NCBI GenBank assembly: GCA_030587525.1
Contig: JAUQYW010000211.1
Span: 1 to 23,768 of the forward strand
Source: Candidatus Sigynarchaeota archaeon
GTDB taxonomy: Archaea; Asgardarchaeota; Lokiarchaeia; Sigynarchaeales; Sigynarchaeaceae
Direction of reading: 5' to 3'
Length of the DNA: 23,768 nt
In this document: piece by piece, positions 21,077-23,768 of the stretch
Numbering within the stretch: the stretch's first letter is position 1
Layout of the letters: each line of letters opens with the position of its first letter
The notes under the pieces: model-generated
Told to the model about the DNA's origin: nothing
Database searches by the model: none
The model's input: the letters and a program-made list of their open reading frames with translations, nothing else
Program-made: the position numbers and the translations under genes

Positions 21077-23768
21077 TCATTGCTTGGGCGCGTTCACGGT
21101 CACTTTCATAGGCAAAGTGCAGCCAAGTTTTTCCTCGTCGTACATGTCGCGCAGCAGCACGCGCATCTGGCAGGTGCCCGTGCGCACGGCAATGACATCG
21201 AGCGCGAGAGACTCTTGCTTCAACGGGCTGACGATCAGCTGGATGTTCGTGCCTGATTCGATCGCCGCGACGTTGCCGGGAAGGTACACGTGCGCGATCG
21301 GGCAGATGCTGCTTTCCTTCGGCGTGATCGTCACTTGCGCCCGGTCGCCGAGCACGAGGTTGGTCGACGATAGCTTGACATCGAACTTGAAGGCCGATGA
21401 TGCTTGCGTGTAGTCGATCGTGGAGCGCTTGTCCACCCGGACGAACGCGGTTGCCTTCAATTCCACCTTCTTGCCCGAAACCGGCACCTTGTCCAGCACG
21501 ACCTCCTTGCCATCGATGACGGCGACGCGCTTCACCTTGGCATCGCTCTTTCCCGGGCCTTGCTGCTTTGCCAGCTCGGCGAAGAATTCCAGCATCGCGA
21601 CCGTGTCGCTGGTCGAGTGGAGCCGGCCGTTGATCATATGTTTCCCGATGAACGCCAGGCCCTTGTCGATATATGGGGATGCCGCTCCGCTCCGAACAAG
21701 GCCGGCGAGCGCGTAGCACGTTGCTTCCACGGCACCGCACCACGACCGCTTTCCTTCCCACGACACGCTGGTGTCTGTTTCCTCTACGTGTTCCTTCAAG
21801 TATTCGATGGCCGGGGCATGAAACTTGGGATCGGGCGCGAGGAGATACCTCGCCGCGTCCTCGACGCATTCGATCTCACCTGGACCAAATGCAGGATTGT
21901 ATTCGAGCAGGTCGGCGTTCTTGACCTTCGCCTCGATCAGGGAATGCGCTGCCTTCTCGAGCATTTGCTTGAGCGGCACCGCTTCTGGCAAGTCCACGTC
22001 GCGCAGCTTGGCCAGGTTCTTCAACACCTTCGCCGAAACATCGGGACTGGGAGTCCCGTTTTCCCACAAGCTGAACTCGCCGCCTTTTGCTGTCTCGCGG
22101 AAGAAGAGCCCCATACGGTTGATCCCAATGACCAGCTTGTCCTTGATGTCTTGCACGTCCGCGGGAGAAAGAGGCACCGCGCCCTGGTCGCCTGCCTTCC
22201 ACGCCGTGATGAGGCCGCACATCTTGCAGCTCGTCTGCTCGGCACATCCATAGGGATACTGGACTAGTGCTTTCATCCCCTCCACGAGCATGAAGCCCGG
22301 CGACGGGTAAACGAGTACCTGGTCTCCCTCGAAGACCTGGCCTGGCTGGCCCTGGCTTATCTGGGATACCGTGACTTTCTCCGTGCCTATCTTGGCAACC
22401 GACTTTTGCACGCGATCGATCACGGAGCCGCCACGCTCCAGCTCGACGATCACCTCGGTGGGGCCGGTCAATGGCAGCTGCAAGACACCTTGCCCATCCA
22501 CCTTGAATTCTTGCACGTTCTGGTACGTCTCGGCGCGGATCACCGCGGGTCCGGTTACCTGGTAGGTGACCAGCGCGCTGCACTTGTCCTTCGGTTCGAG
22601 GAAGCTCGGCACGTGAACCTCGACGAACTGCTCCAGCTTCGCCTCGATGTATACTTTCGAGACGGCGATGTCCACGCCGCGGAAGAAAATGGCTTCGACC
22701 CGCCACGTGCACACTTGTTCCCCGAGCATGACCTTCGTCTTCAAGGCGCGGCCGGGCGTGACGTCGAGCAATCCGACGAGGATCACTTGCTCCTCTTGCC
22801 GCAGCGCCGTGACGATCGACGCCTCGGGAATTTCCAGCAGCACGTCTTGCAACTGGGAGGTTCCGGCTTTTGATGGTATTTGGCTTACCTTTGAAGGAGC
22901 TGCTTGTCCTGGCGTTGTGGTCGATGGTGGAACTGGTGCCGGGCCCGGCGCTGCTACTGCGCTTATGACGTTAATCGAGGCCATAACGGGCATAGCGCGT
23001 GATGGTGGCGCGGCAGCTGGAGATGGCTTTGATTTCTCTTTCATAGCGTATTTTTTCGGCTGTGGAGGGGCAGCATCCAAGTCGAGTTCCGCAGGCTCGG
23101 CCTCGGGTGAGCCATCATCTCCGGTTCCACCGACTGCACGCTGGAATAACCGGGGGGGACCCGCCGCGGTTCGACGGCGATCCTCCTCCGCGCGCCTACG
23201 TTCTTCCTCCTCGCGTCGCTTGCGTATCGATTCCCGGGATTCCACCTCGCCGTTATTCCACGGGGATTGCTCTTGCCGCAAATGCGCGAAGAGCTGCTTG
23301 CCCGCGCGGATGTCATCCTTGTTTCGCTCGATCCGCGAGTCCATAATCATGAGGAGGCACTTGACCGGCTCGCGCTCTTGCCCGCGAACCTGGACCGCGA
23401 TCTCCACCTCGATCTCGTCGCCCGGGCTCGATTGCTCTGGCGCCTTAACCTTAGCATCAATCGTGTCGGGATAAATACAGGCGACGGAACCCTGGTAAGC
23501 GATGCCTTTTTTCGTGAACACGCCGCATCGCACGAGACTATACGGGGCCTTGTTCGGGAATCGCAACGTTGTGCCTTTTTTCACGTCGATGTACTCGTGC
23601 ACCTGGTATTCCGCAGGCTCGATGGGATCGACCTGCACGCAAGCCACCGCCGCCAGGTCTTCCAGGGCTTGCAGCTGGACCTCCTTCTCGATGGCTTGCT
23701 GGAGGACCAGCGGCCACGTGCTGGAGCCGGATTCCCAGAAAAACAAGTTCCGGACATTTTCCGCGTTT
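21077..23768 (-). CDS. Alpha-2-macroglobulin-like thioester protein, N-terminus outside the window
   Basis: The frame is open through the right edge, so at least the N-terminus is missing; about 896 residues are visible. Numbering from the codon at 23746, residues 30-150 are beta-rich, macroglobulin-like sequence. Residues 160-300 are a low-complexity linker: a run of charged Arg/Glu, then Pro/Ala/Ser-rich. HVPSFLEPKDKCSALVTYQVTG (about 378-399) is the normal macroglobulin-domain motif, and QYPYGCAEQT holds the thioester pair Cys501...Gln504. Next comes the helical thioester domain with AVEATCYALAGLV and RLHSTSDTVAMLEFFAEL, and a beta-rich receptor-binding-like end. Such proteins trap proteases or bind covalently to targets. 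The motif GCAEQ differs from the animal GCGEQ and is nearer the bacterial GCLEQ. The visible G+C is high compared with other genes here. Confidence 0.88.
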   Translation of the reverse strand, partial: NAENVRNLFFWESGSSTWPLVLQQAIEKEVQLQALEDLAAVACVQVDPIEPAEYQVHEYIDVKKGTTLRFPNKAPYSLVRCGVFTKKGIAYQGSVACIYPDTIDAKVKAPEQSSPGDEIEVEIAVQVRGQEREPVKCLLMIMDSRIERNKDDIRAGKQLFAHLRQEQSPWNNGEVESRESIRKRREEEERRRAEEDRRRTAAGPPRLFQRAVGGTGDDGSPEAEPAELDLDAAPPQPKKYAMKEKSKPSPAAAPPSRAMPVMASINVISAVAAPGPAPVPPSTTTPGQAAPSKVSQIPSKAGTSQLQDVLLEIPEASIVTALRQEEQVILVGLLDVTPGRALKTKVMLGEQVCTWRVEAIFFRGVDIAVSKVYIEAKLEQFVEVHVPSFLEPKDKCSALVTYQVTGPAVIRAETYQNVQEFKVDGQGVLQLPLTGPTEVIVELERGGSVIDRVQKSVAKIGTEKVTVSQISQGQPGQVFEGDQVLVYPSPGFMLVEGMKALVQYPYGCAEQTSCKMCGLITAWKAGDQGAVPLSPADVQDIKDKLVIGINRMGLFFRETAKGGEFSLWENGTPSPDVSAKVLKNLAKLRDVDLPEAVPLKQMLEKAAHSLIEAKVKNADLLEYNPAFGPGEIECVEDAARYLLAPDPKFHAPAIEYLKEHVEETDTSVSWEGKRSWCGAVEATCYALAGLVRSGAASPYIDKGLAFIGKHMINGRLHSTSDTVAMLEFFAELAKQQGPGKSDAKVKRVAVIDGKEVVLDKVPVSGKKVELKATAFVRVDKRSTIDYTQASSAFKFDVKLSSTNLVLGDRAQVTITPKESSICPIAHVYLPGNVAAIESGTNIQLIVSPLKQESLALDVIAVRTGTCQMRVLLRDMYDEEKLGCTLPMKVTVNAPKQ

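Noticed and set aside
21060..22712. Additional minus-strand frames of 270-280 residues within the macroglobulin-like gene
   Set aside because: Arg/Gly/Ala-rich alternative readings of high-G+C coding sequence; the thioester frame is clearly the real one.

Overview
The window reads as archaeal chromosome. It carries a two-repeat TATA-binding protein, a deoxyhypusine synthase, an archaeal-type class I aldolase, a tungsten/molybdenum aldehyde:ferredoxin oxidoreductase, T-tract terminators and TATA-like promoters. Shine-Dalgarno-like sites (GGTGA, GAGGAGG) precede several starts. An Asgard or other deeply branching lineage is possible, but nothing here proves it. No rRNA, tRNA, CRISPR array, insertion sequence or intergenic stretch over 300 bases was seen.

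Left part (1-8893): the 5' end of a small membrane protein gene diverges from the TATA-binding protein gene, which converges on a calcineurin-like phosphoesterase. A GNAT acetyltransferase gene follows on the + strand. A compact minus-strand run then occupies 2527-8845. In transcription order it encodes an aldolase fused to a 16-cysteine polyferredoxin, an aldehyde:ferredoxin oxidoreductase (14-base overlap), a second aldolase-fold protein that has lost its catalytic residues, a membrane-anchored purple-acid-phosphatase-like protein, and a TM1586-type nitroreductase. A 29-bp near-perfect palindrome next to a TATA box lies just ahead of the first gene. The likely logic is an aldolase that makes an aldehyde, whose oxidation yields reduced ferredoxin.

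Middle (9047-13638): a minus-strand protein with two metallo-beta-lactamase domains, the first degenerate, diverges from an 851-residue + strand protein. The N-terminal 340 residues of that protein look like a papain-fold cysteine protease of the UfSP (C78)/Atg4 (C54) kind: W-x-C-G-Y-x3-Q-M around Cys42 and a Leu-Asp-Pro-His box at 297-300. About 500 unrecognised, probably helical residues follow. This is one of the two most unusual items in the window.

Right part (13778-19399, + strand): deoxyhypusine synthase, then a tight three-gene cassette. The cassette holds a two-pass membrane protein with an outside tyrosine-rich domain and an inside GNAT domain, an unrecognised 415-residue protein coupled to it through a TTGA overlap, and an unrecognised coiled-coil protein ending in a histidine-rich tail. 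A T-rich bidirectional terminator separates this from two minus-strand genes: an FAD-dependent oxidoreductase and an alpha-2-macroglobulin-like protein with a GCAEQ thioester motif, which runs off the right edge.

All family calls come from motif reading by eye. No database search was run.
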